Positions 1 to 8,519 of a DNA stretch of 64,000 nucleotides are shown here, piece by piece. This DNA is from Primorskyibacter flagellatus (GTDB taxonomy: Bacteria; Pseudomonadota; Alphaproteobacteria; Rhodobacterales; Rhodobacteraceae), in NCBI RefSeq assembly GCF_014638275.1, contig NZ_BMFJ01000001.1, positions 2,592,338 through 2,656,337 of the forward strand, written 5' to 3'. How positions within the stretch are numbered: the stretch's first letter is position 1; every line of letters starts with the position of its first letter. The notes under the pieces were generated by a model. It was not told where the DNA came from. It saw only the letters and a program-made list of their open reading frames with translations, and did no database searches. A program made the translations under genes and the position numbers.

Positions 1-2
1 GG

Positions 3-974
3 CTGGACCGGCGGAAACCGGGGCAGAACCGCTACACCACGCAGCGGCAGGAGGCGGATCAGGTGGAGATCCTTTCGGGCGTGTTCGAGGGGAAGACAAC
101 CGGCACGCCGGTGCAGCTGATGATCCGCAACACCGACCAGCGGTCGAAGGACTATTCGGAGATCGCGGAAAAATTCCGCCCTGGCCATGCCGATATCACC
201 TACTGGCAGAAATACGGCATCCGGGACTATCGTGGAGGCGGCCGGTCCTCGGCCCGGGAAACCGCGGCCCGGGTGGCGGCCGGCGGGCTGGCGCGGGCGG
301 CCCTTGCGGCGCTGGCACCGGAGGTGAGGATCACCGGCTACATGGTCCAGATGGGGCCGCACCGGATCGATCGGGACCGGTTCGACATGGGCGAGGTCGA
401 GCGGAATTCGTTCTGGGTGCCGGATGCAAAGGCGGCGGAGGACTGGGCGGGATACCTCGACGGTCTCCGCAAGTCGGGCAATTCCGTCGGCGCGGTCATC
501 GAAGTGGTCGCGTCCGGGGTGCCGGCGGGTCTGGGCGCGCCGATCTACGGCAAGCTGGACACGGACCTCGCGGCGGCGATGATGTCGATCAACGCGGTCA
601 AGGGGGTCGAGATCGGCGAAGGCATGGCAGCGGCGGAACTGACCGGCGAGGCGAATGCGGACGAGATTTTCCCCGGAAACGACGGCAAGCCGGTCTATTC
701 GTCGAACCATGCCGGCGGGATCCTCGGCGGGATCTCTACCGGGCAGGACGTCGTGGTGCGGTTCGCGGTCAAGCCGACCTCGTCGATCCTGAAGCCGCGA
801 CAGACCATCACCAAGGCGGGACAGGCGACGGAGATCATCACCAAGGGGCGTCACGATCCCTGTGTCGGCATCCGGGCCGTGCCCGTGGGAGAGGCGATGA
901 TGGCCTGCGTGATCCTCGACCACCTGCTGCTGCATCGCGGGCAGATCGGCGATGCCGGGGGGCGGATCGGGTAG
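3..974 (+). CDS. aroC: chorismate synthase, 5' end outside window
   Basis: The reading frame is open from the window edge, so roughly 40 N-terminal residues are missing; 323 codons are visible against about 360 in the family. The enzyme converts 5-enolpyruvylshikimate 3-phosphate to chorismate with reduced FMN, the last step of the shikimate pathway, in the cytoplasm. The opening [10 protein letters not shown] and [12 protein letters not shown] blocks, the RPGHAD segment, [19 protein letters not shown] and the C-terminal [13 protein letters not shown] block are all hallmarks of AroC. A GTG at 63 lies inside the conserved region and is not the start. An AEC carrier begins 5 bases after the stop, so the two may be cotranscribed. 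Confidence 0.97.
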   Translation: MDRRKPGQNRYTTQRQEADQVEILSGVFEGKTTGTPVQLMIRNTDQRSKDYSEIAEKFRPGHADITYWQKYGIRDYRGGGRSSARETAARVAAGGLARAALAALAPEVRITGYMVQMGPHRIDRDRFDMGEVERNSFWVPDAKAAEDWAGYLDGLRKSGNSVGAVIEVVASGVPAGLGAPIYGKLDTDLAAAMMSINAVKGVEIGEGMAAAELTGEANADEIFPGNDGKPVYSSNHAGGILGGISTGQDVVVRFAVKPTSSILKPRQTITKAGQATEIITKGRHDPCVGIRAVPVGEAMMACVILDHLLLHRGQIGDAGGRIG

Positions 975-979
975 CGACC

Positions 980-1927
980 TTGCTGGGCGTCCTCTCCATC
1001 ACGCTGCCCGTCTTTGCGGTCATGGCCGTTGGCTATGTCGCCGTTCGCTACGGGCCGCTGACCTCTGTCACCATGAAATCGCTCGGCGAATTTACCCTGC
1101 TGGTCACGCTGCCCTTCGCCCTGTTCACCGCCGTATCGACCCGCAGCTTCGCGGAGGTGGTCAACCCGTCGTACCTGCTGACGCTGGCGGCGGGCGGACT
1201 GGCGGCGCAGTTGCTGATGTGGGTGATCGTGCGATTGCAGTCGGTCGGGCCGAAGCGGCGGGCGCTGGCGGTTCTTTCCTCGGCAACGCCGAATACCGCG
1301 TTCCTTGGGTTCCCGATCTACCTCATGGTCATTCCGGAGCACGCCGGGCCCGTCCTCGCGATGAACCTGCTGATCGAGAACGTGCTGCTGAACCCGATCG
1401 GGCTGATCCTGCTTGGACGGGCGGAGTCGGAGGGAGAGGTCTCCCCGCTGCGGCTCATGGGCCGGATCGGGCTTTCGGTGATCCGCCGGCCGCTGATCAT
1501 CGGGCTGATGGCCGGGTTTGCGCTGGTCTTGCTGGGCGTGACGCCTCCGGACGGGGTGATCCGGTTCACCGGGCTGCTCGGGCAGGCGGCGGCGCCGATT
1601 GCGCTGGTCGTGGTCGGGGGGACGCTGGTCGGGCTGAACCTGAAGGGCGATCTGGGCCTCGCGTCGCAGATGGCTCTGGTCAAGCTGCTGGTTCATCCGG
1701 CGCTGGTGATCGGGGCGCTGGCGCTGCTGACCGGCGCGGGGCTGGTCCAGATGGGGCCCGAGCTGCGGACGGGGCTGATCCTGACTGCCTGCCTGCCGAC
1801 CTTTTCGACGCTGGTGCTGTTCGCGCAGGAGGCTGGGCACGAGGGGCTGGCCTCGATCGCGCTGATGCTCTGCACCTGCCTGTCCTTCGTGACGGTAAAC
1901 CTGGCGCTACTGCTGCTCGCCGGTTGA
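980..1927 (+). CDS. AEC family transporter (auxin efflux carrier type)
   Basis: The 315-residue protein is almost entirely hydrophobic, with about ten predicted membrane segments in two halves separated by a short polar stretch near residues 150-160, as in AEC/malonate-type carriers. The segment SATPNTAFLGFPIY fits the conserved N-terminal half motif, and LPTFSTLVLFAQ fits the C-terminal half. The substrate cannot be read from the sequence; family members export or import organic acids and related small molecules. The start is a TTG five bases after the aroC stop, chosen because it includes the complete first membrane helix. An ATG at 1021 would truncate that helix. Confidence 0.85.
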   Translation: MLGVLSITLPVFAVMAVGYVAVRYGPLTSVTMKSLGEFTLLVTLPFALFTAVSTRSFAEVVNPSYLLTLAAGGLAAQLLMWVIVRLQSVGPKRRALAVLSSATPNTAFLGFPIYLMVIPEHAGPVLAMNLLIENVLLNPIGLILLGRAESEGEVSPLRLMGRIGLSVIRRPLIIGLMAGFALVLLGVTPPDGVIRFTGLLGQAAAPIALVVVGGTLVGLNLKGDLGLASQMALVKLLVHPALVIGALALLTGAGLVQMGPELRTGLILTACLPTFSTLVLFAQEAGHEGLASIALMLCTCLSFVTVNLALLLLAG

Positions 1928-1982
1928 CCGAATCTTTACCCCGTCCTGTCAAGCTCGTCCCATCCCGGAACGGAGGATGCGG

Positions 1983-2201
1983 ATGCCACGCACAGCCGAA
2001 CACCGGGCCCTTGGAACAGGGCTCACCTTTGTCGCCGTCATCGCGGGCACGCTTGCCTGGTCGATGGGATGGTTCCCGCTACCTACGTCGCCACCTTTTC
2101 ACCGGCCCTCTTCCGGCCTTGCTGCGGAGACCCCGGTCCTGAGCACGCCACCTGAGGTCACGGTTTCGCGACTCGTACCGGCGAGGGTGCCGGACGGGTG
2201 A
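1983..2201 (+). CDS. small single-TM protein, unknown function
   Basis: I do not recognise this 72-residue protein. It has a basic N-terminus, one hydrophobic segment at about residues 12-30 and a proline-rich tail. A purine-rich CGGAGG sequence directly abuts an ATG at 1977, which is too close to serve it, and sits at good distance from the ATG at 1983, so the second is taken as the start. Nothing in the neighbouring genes suggests a role. The frame could be fortuitous in such GC-rich DNA, although the ribosome binding site and membrane segment argue for a real small protein. Confidence 0.4.
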   Translation: MPRTAEHRALGTGLTFVAVIAGTLAWSMGWFPLPTSPPFHRPSSGLAAETPVLSTPPEVTVSRLVPARVPDG

Positions 2202-2315
2202 GACAATCTCCCAGGCCAAAAAGTCCGACAGAGCCGGTTGAGCGTGTGCTTCCAGTCCGGCGGGTGCAGTTGCCGGTATTCTCGCACTGGTCGGCGCTGA
2301 CGACCGACGTTCGGC

Positions 2316-2729
2316 TCAGGCGGTGGCGGCGCTCAGCGCGGTGTCGAGCAGGGCCTTGATCTGGTCCTCTCCGGTCTCCGCCACGAGGCGGCCCAGCTCT
2401 GCATCGCCCTTGAGCACGACTAGGGTGGACCGACGGGGGATTTTCAGGCCGCGGGTGAAGTCGGCTTTTCCGTAGGTGTCCCAGTCGACATTGACGAAGG
2501 TGATCGCGGTTTCATAAGCGGGATTGGCGGCCTTGAGCTTGGTCAGAACCCTCTCCTGCGCGGCGCATGTGGTGCACCAGCTGGCCTTGAAGTCGACAAA
2601 GACGGTACGTCCCTCGGCCAGCATCTTTTCGACCACACCGGGGGCGTAGTCCACGGGCGCTGCGGTCGCGACCTGCGGGAGGGCAATCCCGGCAGCAGCG
2701 GCGGTCAGGAGAAAATCTCGGCGGTACAT
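2316..2729 (-). CDS. thioredoxin-fold protein, exported
   Basis: This is a 137-residue periplasmic thioredoxin-like protein. Residues 1-24 are a signal peptide with a twin-arginine-like start (YRRDFLL) and an Ala-rich core ending near ATAA. The redox centre is SWCTTCAAQ in the position of the thioredoxin CxxC, and IPRRSTLVVLKG corresponds to the cis-proline region. An upstream in-frame ATG would add 18 residues; 2729 is preferred because AAAGGA lies 7 bases before it and the signal peptide then begins normally. A CcdA-type electron transporter lies upstream on the same strand, which suggests it reduces this protein for disulfide or cytochrome c thiol reduction. Confidence 0.85.
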   Translation of the reverse strand: MYRRDFLLTAAAAGIALPQVATAAPVDYAPGVVEKMLAEGRTVFVDFKASWCTTCAAQERVLTKLKAANPAYETAITFVNVDWDTYGKADFTRGLKIPRRSTLVVLKGDAELGRLVAETGEDQIKALLDTALSAATA

Positions 2730-2924
2730 GAGAGGTCCTTTCGGTTCATGGCGGGTGTAAGGTCGGACGTCTGGCGGGTTCAAGGCCGGAAAATAGTTGT
2801 GTTTCAGATCGGATACGCAGCGAGAGTCATGCCGGATGAAAGGCGGTGGCGGGCCGAGGCCGGAGTCGGTGCTGCTCGGCCCCTGCCCTTTGCGCAGGGC
2901 CGCGTATATGCCACCGCCCGGCCA

Positions 2925-3638
2925 TCACAGGGACACGGAGAGGTCGAGGAGCCAGGCGGGCAGGACCTGAAGCGCCCAGACCTCGGCGAGGTGGTGCAGG
3001 CGGAACAGGATGGCGAGGCCGGTCGCCAAGAAGATCGCGCCGAGCAGTGGACGGGACAGGGTCGCGATGCGTCGCATCAGCGTCTGGTGGCGCATCAGCG
3101 TCGCCCGGGCCCCATAGCCGAGCGCAAGGATGAGGGTGGAGACACCGGCGGCGAAGGCCAGCATGATCGCGGAGGCCCACCACAGGGACTCGCCCTGGCT
3201 GGCGAGGGAGATCGCGCCGCCGAGGGTCGGGCCGACGCAGGGGCTCCAGACTGCGCCAAGCAACAGGCCGCCGAGGAACTGACCGCCCGCGCCGCGGGTT
3301 TCGATCCCGGCGATGCGGCTGTCGGCCCCGGCTGCAACGCCCGCGGTGGCGGTCGAGAAGGCCATGGAGAACCGCGGCACCAGCAGGACGGCACCGAAGG
3401 CGATCATCATGACAGCCCCGGCGCGCGCAATCGTGTCCGCATCCAGCCCGAGGGCGTAGCCGAAGCCTGCCACGAGGATCCCGAGCGTGACGAAGCTGAC
3501 CGACATGCCGGCCGCCAGTGCCGCCGGTCCGCGCGGGCTGGCCTGCAGGGCGGAGCCGAGCACGATCGGCAGGACCGGCAGCACGCAGGGATTTATCAGG
3601 GTCAGCAGTCCCGCGAGGTATCCGAACACCAGTTCCAT
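2925..3638 (-). CDS. ccdA: CcdA/DsbD-type transmembrane thiol reductant transporter
   Basis: This is a 237-residue inner membrane protein of the CcdA family, which carries electrons from cytoplasmic thioredoxin to periplasmic thiol proteins. About six membrane helices are visible. The two redox cysteines lie in the expected motifs, INPCVLPVLP in helix 1 and WSPCVGPTLGG in helix 4. Length matches free-standing CcdA rather than DsbD, which also has periplasmic domains. The thioredoxin-like gene follows 195 bases downstream on the same strand and is the likely partner. The function in cytochrome c maturation versus general disulfide reduction cannot be separated from sequence alone. Confidence 0.9.
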   Translation of the reverse strand: MELVFGYLAGLLTLINPCVLPVLPIVLGSALQASPRGPAALAAGMSVSFVTLGILVAGFGYALGLDADTIARAGAVMMIAFGAVLLVPRFSMAFSTATAGVAAGADSRIAGIETRGAGGQFLGGLLLGAVWSPCVGPTLGGAISLASQGESLWWASAIMLAFAAGVSTLILALGYGARATLMRHQTLMRRIATLSRPLLGAIFLATGLAILFRLHHLAEVWALQVLPAWLLDLSVSL

Positions 3639-3719
3639 GGCCAGCAGGCTTGCCCGCCACGAGGCGCCCCGTCACCTGACGAAGCCGTGAGCCCGGTCAC
3701 GTCCGCGTCGGACAATGTT

Positions 3720-4628
3720 TCAGATTCGCGGACCCGGGGCGGGACCGGGCCGCGCAGGCACGGCCCCCGGCTGCTTGGCGATCTGCACCGCGAGAATGCC
3801 GAGCGCGATCACCACGGCCCCCACGATGTCGAGAAGGGAGACGGCCTCTCCCAGGACCAGCGCGGCGATGACCACCCCGAAGAAGGGGTTGAGGAAATGG
3901 TAGGTCGCCGCCCGGACCGCCCCGATCCGGTTGACCAGAACGAACCATGTCAGCGTCGCCAGCAGGCCGGGGATCAGGGTGGTGTAAAGGAAAGCGAGGA
4001 CGAGGCGGAGGGACCAGGTGACCTCCCACGTTTCGAAGACCAGCGCGGCGACGGTCAGCGCGGCGCTGCCGACCAGCATCTGAAGCCCGACGATCATCAG
4101 CAGGTTGCCGCCCCCGCTGGCGGTCCTGACGGACAGGGTGGCCACGGTCAGCGCCAGCGTTCCGACGATGCAGGCGGCGATGCCGACAGGGTCCGCGCCT
4201 CCGGTCAGGCGGCTGCCCATGATGAGCGCGACGCCCCCGATGCCGAGGACGAGGCCGAGGATCGCGAGGGGGCGCAGCCGGTCTCCCAGGACCAGCCATC
4301 CCGCGAGACCGACGAAAAGGGGCATGGCGGCGGCGACGATGGCAGCGAGAGAGGCCTCGACTGTCTGCATGGCGAAGAAGAACAGCCCGAGGTAGAGCGC
4401 GTTCTGACAGATGCCGAAAATGAAGGTCGACCGCCACTGCGGCCGGGTCAGGTGCCAAGTCTGGCCCATGGCACGGGCGATGACGACACCAAGCACGCCG
4501 GAGAGCAGGAACCGTAGGGCAAGCGCGGTGAGCGGCGGCGCCTCTGTCACGATCATCCGGGCCGAGGTGAAGGCCGACGACCACATGAAGGCAAAGGCCA
4601 GTCCAAGCCCGAGCGCGCGCAGATCCAT
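3720..4628 (-). CDS. EamA/DMT superfamily transporter
   Basis: A 302-residue membrane protein with ten hydrophobic segments in two homologous EamA halves, beginning LGLAFAFMWSSAFTSARM, the typical first helix of drug/metabolite transporters. PLFVGLAGWLVLGDRL and FFGVVIAALVLGEAV mark the ends of the two repeats. The substrate is not predictable. The reading frame extends 36 codons further upstream, but the ATG at 4628 has AAAGGGA at proper distance and starts just before helix 1. It is followed by ccdA on the same strand after about 80 bases. Confidence 0.88.
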   Translation of the reverse strand: MDLRALGLGLAFAFMWSSAFTSARMIVTEAPPLTALALRFLLSGVLGVVIARAMGQTWHLTRPQWRSTFIFGICQNALYLGLFFFAMQTVEASLAAIVAAAMPLFVGLAGWLVLGDRLRPLAILGLVLGIGGVALIMGSRLTGGADPVGIAACIVGTLALTVATLSVRTASGGGNLLMIVGLQMLVGSAALTVAALVFETWEVTWSLRLVLAFLYTTLIPGLLATLTWFVLVNRIGAVRAATYHFLNPFFGVVIAALVLGEAVSLLDIVGAVVIALGILAVQIAKQPGAVPARPGPAPGPRI

Positions 4629-4738
4629 CGTGATGTCCCTTTCCGGGCGCCCCAAAGGACAAGGGCCGCCGTTTTCGGGCGACCCTTTCGAATTCCGTTG
4701 CCGAGGGCAAGGGCGGACCGGTGACGGTCCTTGCAAGA

Positions 4739-5026
4739 TCAGGCGTTCACGCTGTCCTTCAGCGCCTTCGCGATGGTGACCTTGACGACCTTGTCGGCCG
4801 GTTTGGAGATCTGTTCGTTGGTGGCGGGGTTGCGCACCATGCGCTCGGGGCGCTCACGGCAGTAGAACTTGCCCACGCCGGGGATTGCGACGGCACCACC
4901 GCCGGCCACTTCCTTGGTGATCACCGATGCCAGCGCGTCGAGTGCTGCGGTTGCGGACTTCTTGTCCGATCCCAGCTCATCGGCCAGAGCGGCCACCAGT
5001 TGGGTCTTCGTCAGAGGTTTTGCCAT
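4739..5026 (-). CDS. hup: HU family nucleoid DNA-binding protein
   Basis: This 95-residue protein is a typical HU: an N-terminal helical dimerisation half (residues 1-40, starting KPLTKTQLVAALADE), the AIPGVGKFYCRERPERMVRN beta-arm with the RNPATNEQI tip that intercalates into DNA, and a C-terminal helix KVVKVTIAKALKDSV. HU bends and compacts DNA as a dimer. It is a single-gene unit: a promoter-like pair is visible upstream on the minus strand and AAGGAGACC lies 5 bases before the ATG. IHF subunits differ in the arm and C-terminus, so HU is the better call. Confidence 0.95.
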   Translation of the reverse strand: MAKPLTKTQLVAALADELGSDKKSATAALDALASVITKEVAGGGAVAIPGVGKFYCRERPERMVRNPATNEQISKPADKVVKVTIAKALKDSVNA

Positions 5027-5073
5027 TTCTGGTCTCCTTGGTAGTGCCCGATCAGTTGGGCTTGGTGTCAGGC

Positions 5074-5102
5074 ATTTAACCGGATGTAGTGGAACGACAC
5101 AA
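5074..5102 (-). promoter_or_regulatory. candidate sigma70-type promoter of the HU gene
   Basis: On the minus strand TTGTGT (5102-5097) and TTAAAT (5079-5074) are separated by exactly 17 bases and lie about 50 bases before the HU start codon. Each box matches three or four of the six consensus positions. The surrounding stretch is more A+T-rich than its neighbours, as expected of a strong promoter. This is a by-eye prediction. Confidence 0.4.
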
Positions 5103-5155
5103 GAAATTGTAAAGCCGTTTGCCCCTTAAAAAGCAGGATTCTCGCGTTTTTTGGC

Positions 5156-6619
5156 TCACAGGAAGGCCGTTTCGTCGAAAGATCTGAGTTTTCGGCTGTG
5201 GATTCGCTCCAGAGGCATGTCGCGAAGCTTCTCCATCGCGCGAATCCCTATCATCAGATGGCGCGAAACCTGTGTCTTGTAGAAGTCGCTGGCCATGCCC
5301 GGAAGCTTCAGTTCGCCATGCAGCGGCTTGTCCGAAACGCACAGGAGCGTGCCGTAGGGGACCCGGAAGCGGAAGCCGTTTGCGGCGATTGTGGCGGACT
5401 CCATATCTAGTGCCACCGCGCGGGACTGGGACAGTCTCTGAACCGGGCCGGAGGTCTCGCGCAGTTCCCAGTTCCGGTTGTCGAGGCTGGCGACGGTGCC
5501 CGTCCGCATGATCCGCTTGAGGTCATAGCCTTCCAGCTGGGTCTCGGCCTCCACCGCCTCTTCCAGCGCGATCTGGATTTCGGCCAGCGCGGGGATCGGC
5601 ACCCAGACCGGGAGGTCGTCGTCCAGAACCTTGTCCTCGCGCAGGTAGGCGTGGGCCAGGACGAAGTCACCGAGGGACTGGGTGTTCCTGAGCCCGGCGC
5701 AGTGCCCGACCATGAGCCAGGCATGGGGACGCAGCACGGCGATGTGGTCCGTCGCGGTCTTGGCGTTGGAGGGGCCGACGCCGATGTTGACCAGCGTGAT
5801 ACCCGCGCCACCTGGCCGTTTCAGGTGGTAGGTCGGCATCTGCGGCATCCGGGGCGAGGGCGGCAGGTCGCCAAGGGGATCGGTGATCTCCGCGTTGCCG
5901 GTCGAGACGAACGACGTGTAGCCCGAGGATTTGTCGGCCAGCATCCGGCGGGCGTAGGATTCGAACTCCGACACGTAGAACTGGTAGTTGGTGAACAGCA
6001 CGTGGTTCTGGAAATGGGCCGGGTCGGTCGCCGTGTAATGCGCGAGCCGGGCGAGCGAATAGTCGACCCGTTGCGCGGTAAACGGGGCCAGCGGCTGCGG
6101 TTCGCCGGGCAGCGTGATGTGGGTGCCGTTGACGATATGATCGTTGGTGGTGTTAAGGTCTGGAACGTCGAAGACGTCGCGCAGGGGGAAATCCGCCGCG
6201 CCCTCCTGCGGGATTGTGACGTCGTCATTGCGGGCGACGGCGAAGTGCACCGGCATAGGCGTGTCGGACATGCCGACCGTCACCGGGACCTCGTGATTTT
6301 CCAGCAGCAGGCCGATCTGCTGTTCGAGGTAATGGCGGAACATGTCGGGCCGGGTGATCGTCGCCGCGTAGGTTCCGGGTGCGGGCACGTGACCGAAGGC
6401 AAGGCGGCTGTCGACGTGAGAGAAGGTCGTCGTGGTGATCCGGACCTCGGGGTAGAAGGCGCGGACGCGGCCCTCCGGCCGACCGTCGCGCAGGGCCCGG
6501 TTGAAGGCGTCCTGCAGAAATCCGGCTGAAAGATCGTAAAGCTCGTTCAGGCGATCCACGGCGGCGCGGGCGTCCCGGAAGGCTTCGGGCGCGGGGGCGT
6601 CGGGGGTCAGGATGGTCAT
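5156..6619 (-). CDS. amn: AMP nucleosidase
   Basis: The 487-residue protein matches AMP nucleosidase, which hydrolyses AMP to adenine and ribose 5-phosphate and helps control the adenylate pool. The N-terminal half (to about 170) is the Amn-specific domain. The C-terminal half is the phosphorylase-type fold with NIGVGPSNAKTATDHIAVLR, MVGHCAGLRNTQSLGD and ALDMESATIAANGFRFRVPY, the last holding the conserved Asp/Glu pair. Length agrees with the enterobacterial enzyme (about 484). The frame runs 18 codons further upstream, but ATG 6619 begins the conserved sequence. Adenosine kinase lies immediately upstream on the same strand, so the pair links adenosine, AMP and adenine. Confidence 0.95.
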   Translation of the reverse strand: MTILTPDAPAPEAFRDARAAVDRLNELYDLSAGFLQDAFNRALRDGRPEGRVRAFYPEVRITTTTFSHVDSRLAFGHVPAPGTYAATITRPDMFRHYLEQQIGLLLENHEVPVTVGMSDTPMPVHFAVARNDDVTIPQEGAADFPLRDVFDVPDLNTTNDHIVNGTHITLPGEPQPLAPFTAQRVDYSLARLAHYTATDPAHFQNHVLFTNYQFYVSEFESYARRMLADKSSGYTSFVSTGNAEITDPLGDLPPSPRMPQMPTYHLKRPGGAGITLVNIGVGPSNAKTATDHIAVLRPHAWLMVGHCAGLRNTQSLGDFVLAHAYLREDKVLDDDLPVWVPIPALAEIQIALEEAVEAETQLEGYDLKRIMRTGTVASLDNRNWELRETSGPVQRLSQSRAVALDMESATIAANGFRFRVPYGTLLCVSDKPLHGELKLPGMASDFYKTQVSRHLMIGIRAMEKLRDMPLERIHSRKLRSFDETAFL

Positions 6620-6686
6620 TCGGCTCTCCGGTCCTTTCCGGTCATCTGTTGCCGCAGATGACCGGGAAGGCAAGGGGGCCGTACCG

Positions 6687-7670
6687 TCAAATAAGGCCTT
6701 CGGCGCGGAACAGGGCCTTGAGATCGGTCTCGGGCCGGGCGCCGTAATGCGAAATCACCTCGGCCGCGGCGACACAGCCCATGCGGCCGGAGGTGGCGAG
6801 ATCGGCGCCGGTGGCCAGCCCGTAGAGGAAGCCGGCGGCGAACTGGTCCCCTGCCCCGGTGGCGTCAACCGGCGTGACCATCTTCACGGGGGCGGAGGCA
6901 TGGTCGTTGCCCTGCACCAGCACGACGTCATGGCCCGACCGCGTGCAGACGATCAGCCCGGAGTCCCCGGCGGCCTTTTCCAGCGCGGTGGACAGGTCGT
7001 CGGTCTGGTAGAGCGACTTCCATTCGTGTTCGTTGCCGATCACGTAGTCGAGTTCCTTCACCAGTTTGCGGAAGTCGTCGCGGTGGCGATCCACGCAGAA
7101 GGGATCGGACAGCGCGATCCCCGCCTTGCCGCCGGCGGAGCGGGTCAGACGCGCGGCGGTTTCGAAGGCCTTCTTGCCACCGTCCTTGTCGTAGAGATAG
7201 CCCTCGAGGAAGAGGATGCGCGCCTCGTTGCAGACCTCTTCCGGCACATCGGCGGGGCCGACGTTGGAGGAGATGCCGAGGTAGGTGTTCATCGACCTCT
7301 CCCCGTCCTTGGAGACGAATATCATGGAGCGGGAGGACGGCAGTTCGCCGCCCTTCACCGGATCGTTGGGGCAGTCCGTTCCGGCGGCGCGGGTTTCCTC
7401 GACATAGGCGCGGCCGATCTCGTCATCGCACACCTTGCCGATGAAGGCGGTCTTCAGGCCGAGGTTGCCGCAGCCCGCCATGGTGTTGGCGACCGAACCG
7501 CCGGGAACGCGGCGGTGCGTACCCATGGCAGAGAAGAGCATGTCGGAACGCTCCATCTCGATCAGCTGCATGATGCCTTTCTGGATCCCCATTTCGGTCA
7601 GGAAGCTGTCCTCCACCGGGGCAATCATGTCCATCACGGCATTGCCGATCGCGATGACGTCATATTTCAC
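6687..7670 (-). CDS. adenosine kinase (PfkB family)
   Basis: A 327-residue PfkB-type sugar kinase, assigned as adenosine kinase from its overall sequence (start KYDVIAIGNAVMDMIAPV, the PGGSVANTMAG nucleoside loop and DPFCVDRHRDDF). The second PfkB signature PVDATGAGDQFAAGFLYG carries the catalytic Asp. It phosphorylates adenosine to AMP. The start is a GTG that shares bases with the TGA of nth (GTGA), with GGAG at correct distance inside nth, implying translational coupling. The downstream neighbour amn uses the product AMP. A generic ribokinase-like carbohydrate kinase is the alternative, less likely given the context. Confidence 0.88.
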   Translation of the reverse strand: MKYDVIAIGNAVMDMIAPVEDSFLTEMGIQKGIMQLIEMERSDMLFSAMGTHRRVPGGSVANTMAGCGNLGLKTAFIGKVCDDEIGRAYVEETRAAGTDCPNDPVKGGELPSSRSMIFVSKDGERSMNTYLGISSNVGPADVPEEVCNEARILFLEGYLYDKDGGKKAFETAARLTRSAGGKAGIALSDPFCVDRHRDDFRKLVKELDYVIGNEHEWKSLYQTDDLSTALEKAAGDSGLIVCTRSGHDVVLVQGNDHASAPVKMVTPVDATGAGDQFAAGFLYGLATGADLATSGRMGCVAAAEVISHYGARPETDLKALFRAEGLI

Positions 7671-8311
7671 AGGGTCTTCTCCTCGTATTCGCAAAGATCG
7701 CGGATGATACAGGCCGCGCATTTCGGTTTTCTTGCCACGCAGGTATAGCGTCCGTGCAGGATCAGCCAGTGATGGGCGTGGCGCTGGTATTCCGCCGGAA
7801 CGTTATCCTCGATGGCGCGCTCCACCGCATCCACGTCCCGGCCCGGCGCGATGCCCGACCGGTTGCCGACGCGAAAGATATGGGTGTCGACCGCCTGCGC
7901 CGGGTGGCCCCACCACATGTTCAGCACCACGTTCGCGGTCTTGCGCCCGACCCCCGGCAGGGACTGGAGCGCGGCGCGGGAGGAAGGGACCTCTCCGCCG
8001 TACTCGTCCACGAGGATGCGGGCGGTCTTCATGACGTTCTTAGCCTTCTGGCGGTAGAGGCCGATGGTCTTGATATGTTCAAGCAGCCCTTCTTCGCCGA
8101 GGGCGAGCATCTTTTCCGGCGTATCCGCGATCCGGAACAGTGCGCGGGTGGCCTTGTTCACGCCGGCATCGGTCGCCTGGGCCGACAGGGCGACGGCGAC
8201 GACGAGGGTATAGGCGTTGACATGCTCAAGCTCTCCCTTCGGTTCGGGTTCGGCCGCGTGGAAGCGGTGGAAGATCTCCTGAAGGGTCCGATAGGGCAGT
8301 TGCTTGGCCAT
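7667..8311 (-). CDS. nth: endonuclease III (DNA glycosylase/AP lyase)
   Basis: The 214-residue protein is a standard endonuclease III, which removes oxidised pyrimidines in base excision repair. The helix-hairpin-helix reads LPGVGRKTANVV with catalytic Lys124; the catalytic Asp is D142 in VDTHIFRV. The iron-sulfur loop is C191-X6-C198-X2-C201-X5-C207, exactly the family spacing. An upstream in-frame Met would add 26 non-conserved residues; ATG 8311 starts the conserved protein. Its stop overlaps the GTG of the adenosine kinase gene. Confidence 0.97.
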   Translation of the reverse strand: MAKQLPYRTLQEIFHRFHAAEPEPKGELEHVNAYTLVVAVALSAQATDAGVNKATRALFRIADTPEKMLALGEEGLLEHIKTIGLYRQKAKNVMKTARILVDEYGGEVPSSRAALQSLPGVGRKTANVVLNMWWGHPAQAVDTHIFRVGNRSGIAPGRDVDAVERAIEDNVPAEYQRHAHHWLILHGRYTCVARKPKCAACIIRDLCEYEEKTL

Positions 8312-8519
8312 GGCGGGCGTTATTGCGTGGAAAACAGGGGCGGGCAAGCGGTTGGACGGGCATGTGCCCCTGACTGAGCCTTTGACCATGCGGGTGTGCC
8401 AAGAGAAACACCTCCGAAACCGCCGCCCTGACCCCGCGATGCGCGGCTCTGCTATCCGCAGGTTCCGGGTCGCGCGGGCGGCAGGGTGGCACTAGATTGG
8501 GCCCGAAAGGATCACCGCC

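Noticed and set aside
2748..4517. 589-codon + strand open frame opposite ccdA and a DMT gene
   Set aside because: Low-complexity antisense frame; the minus-strand genes explain the sequence.
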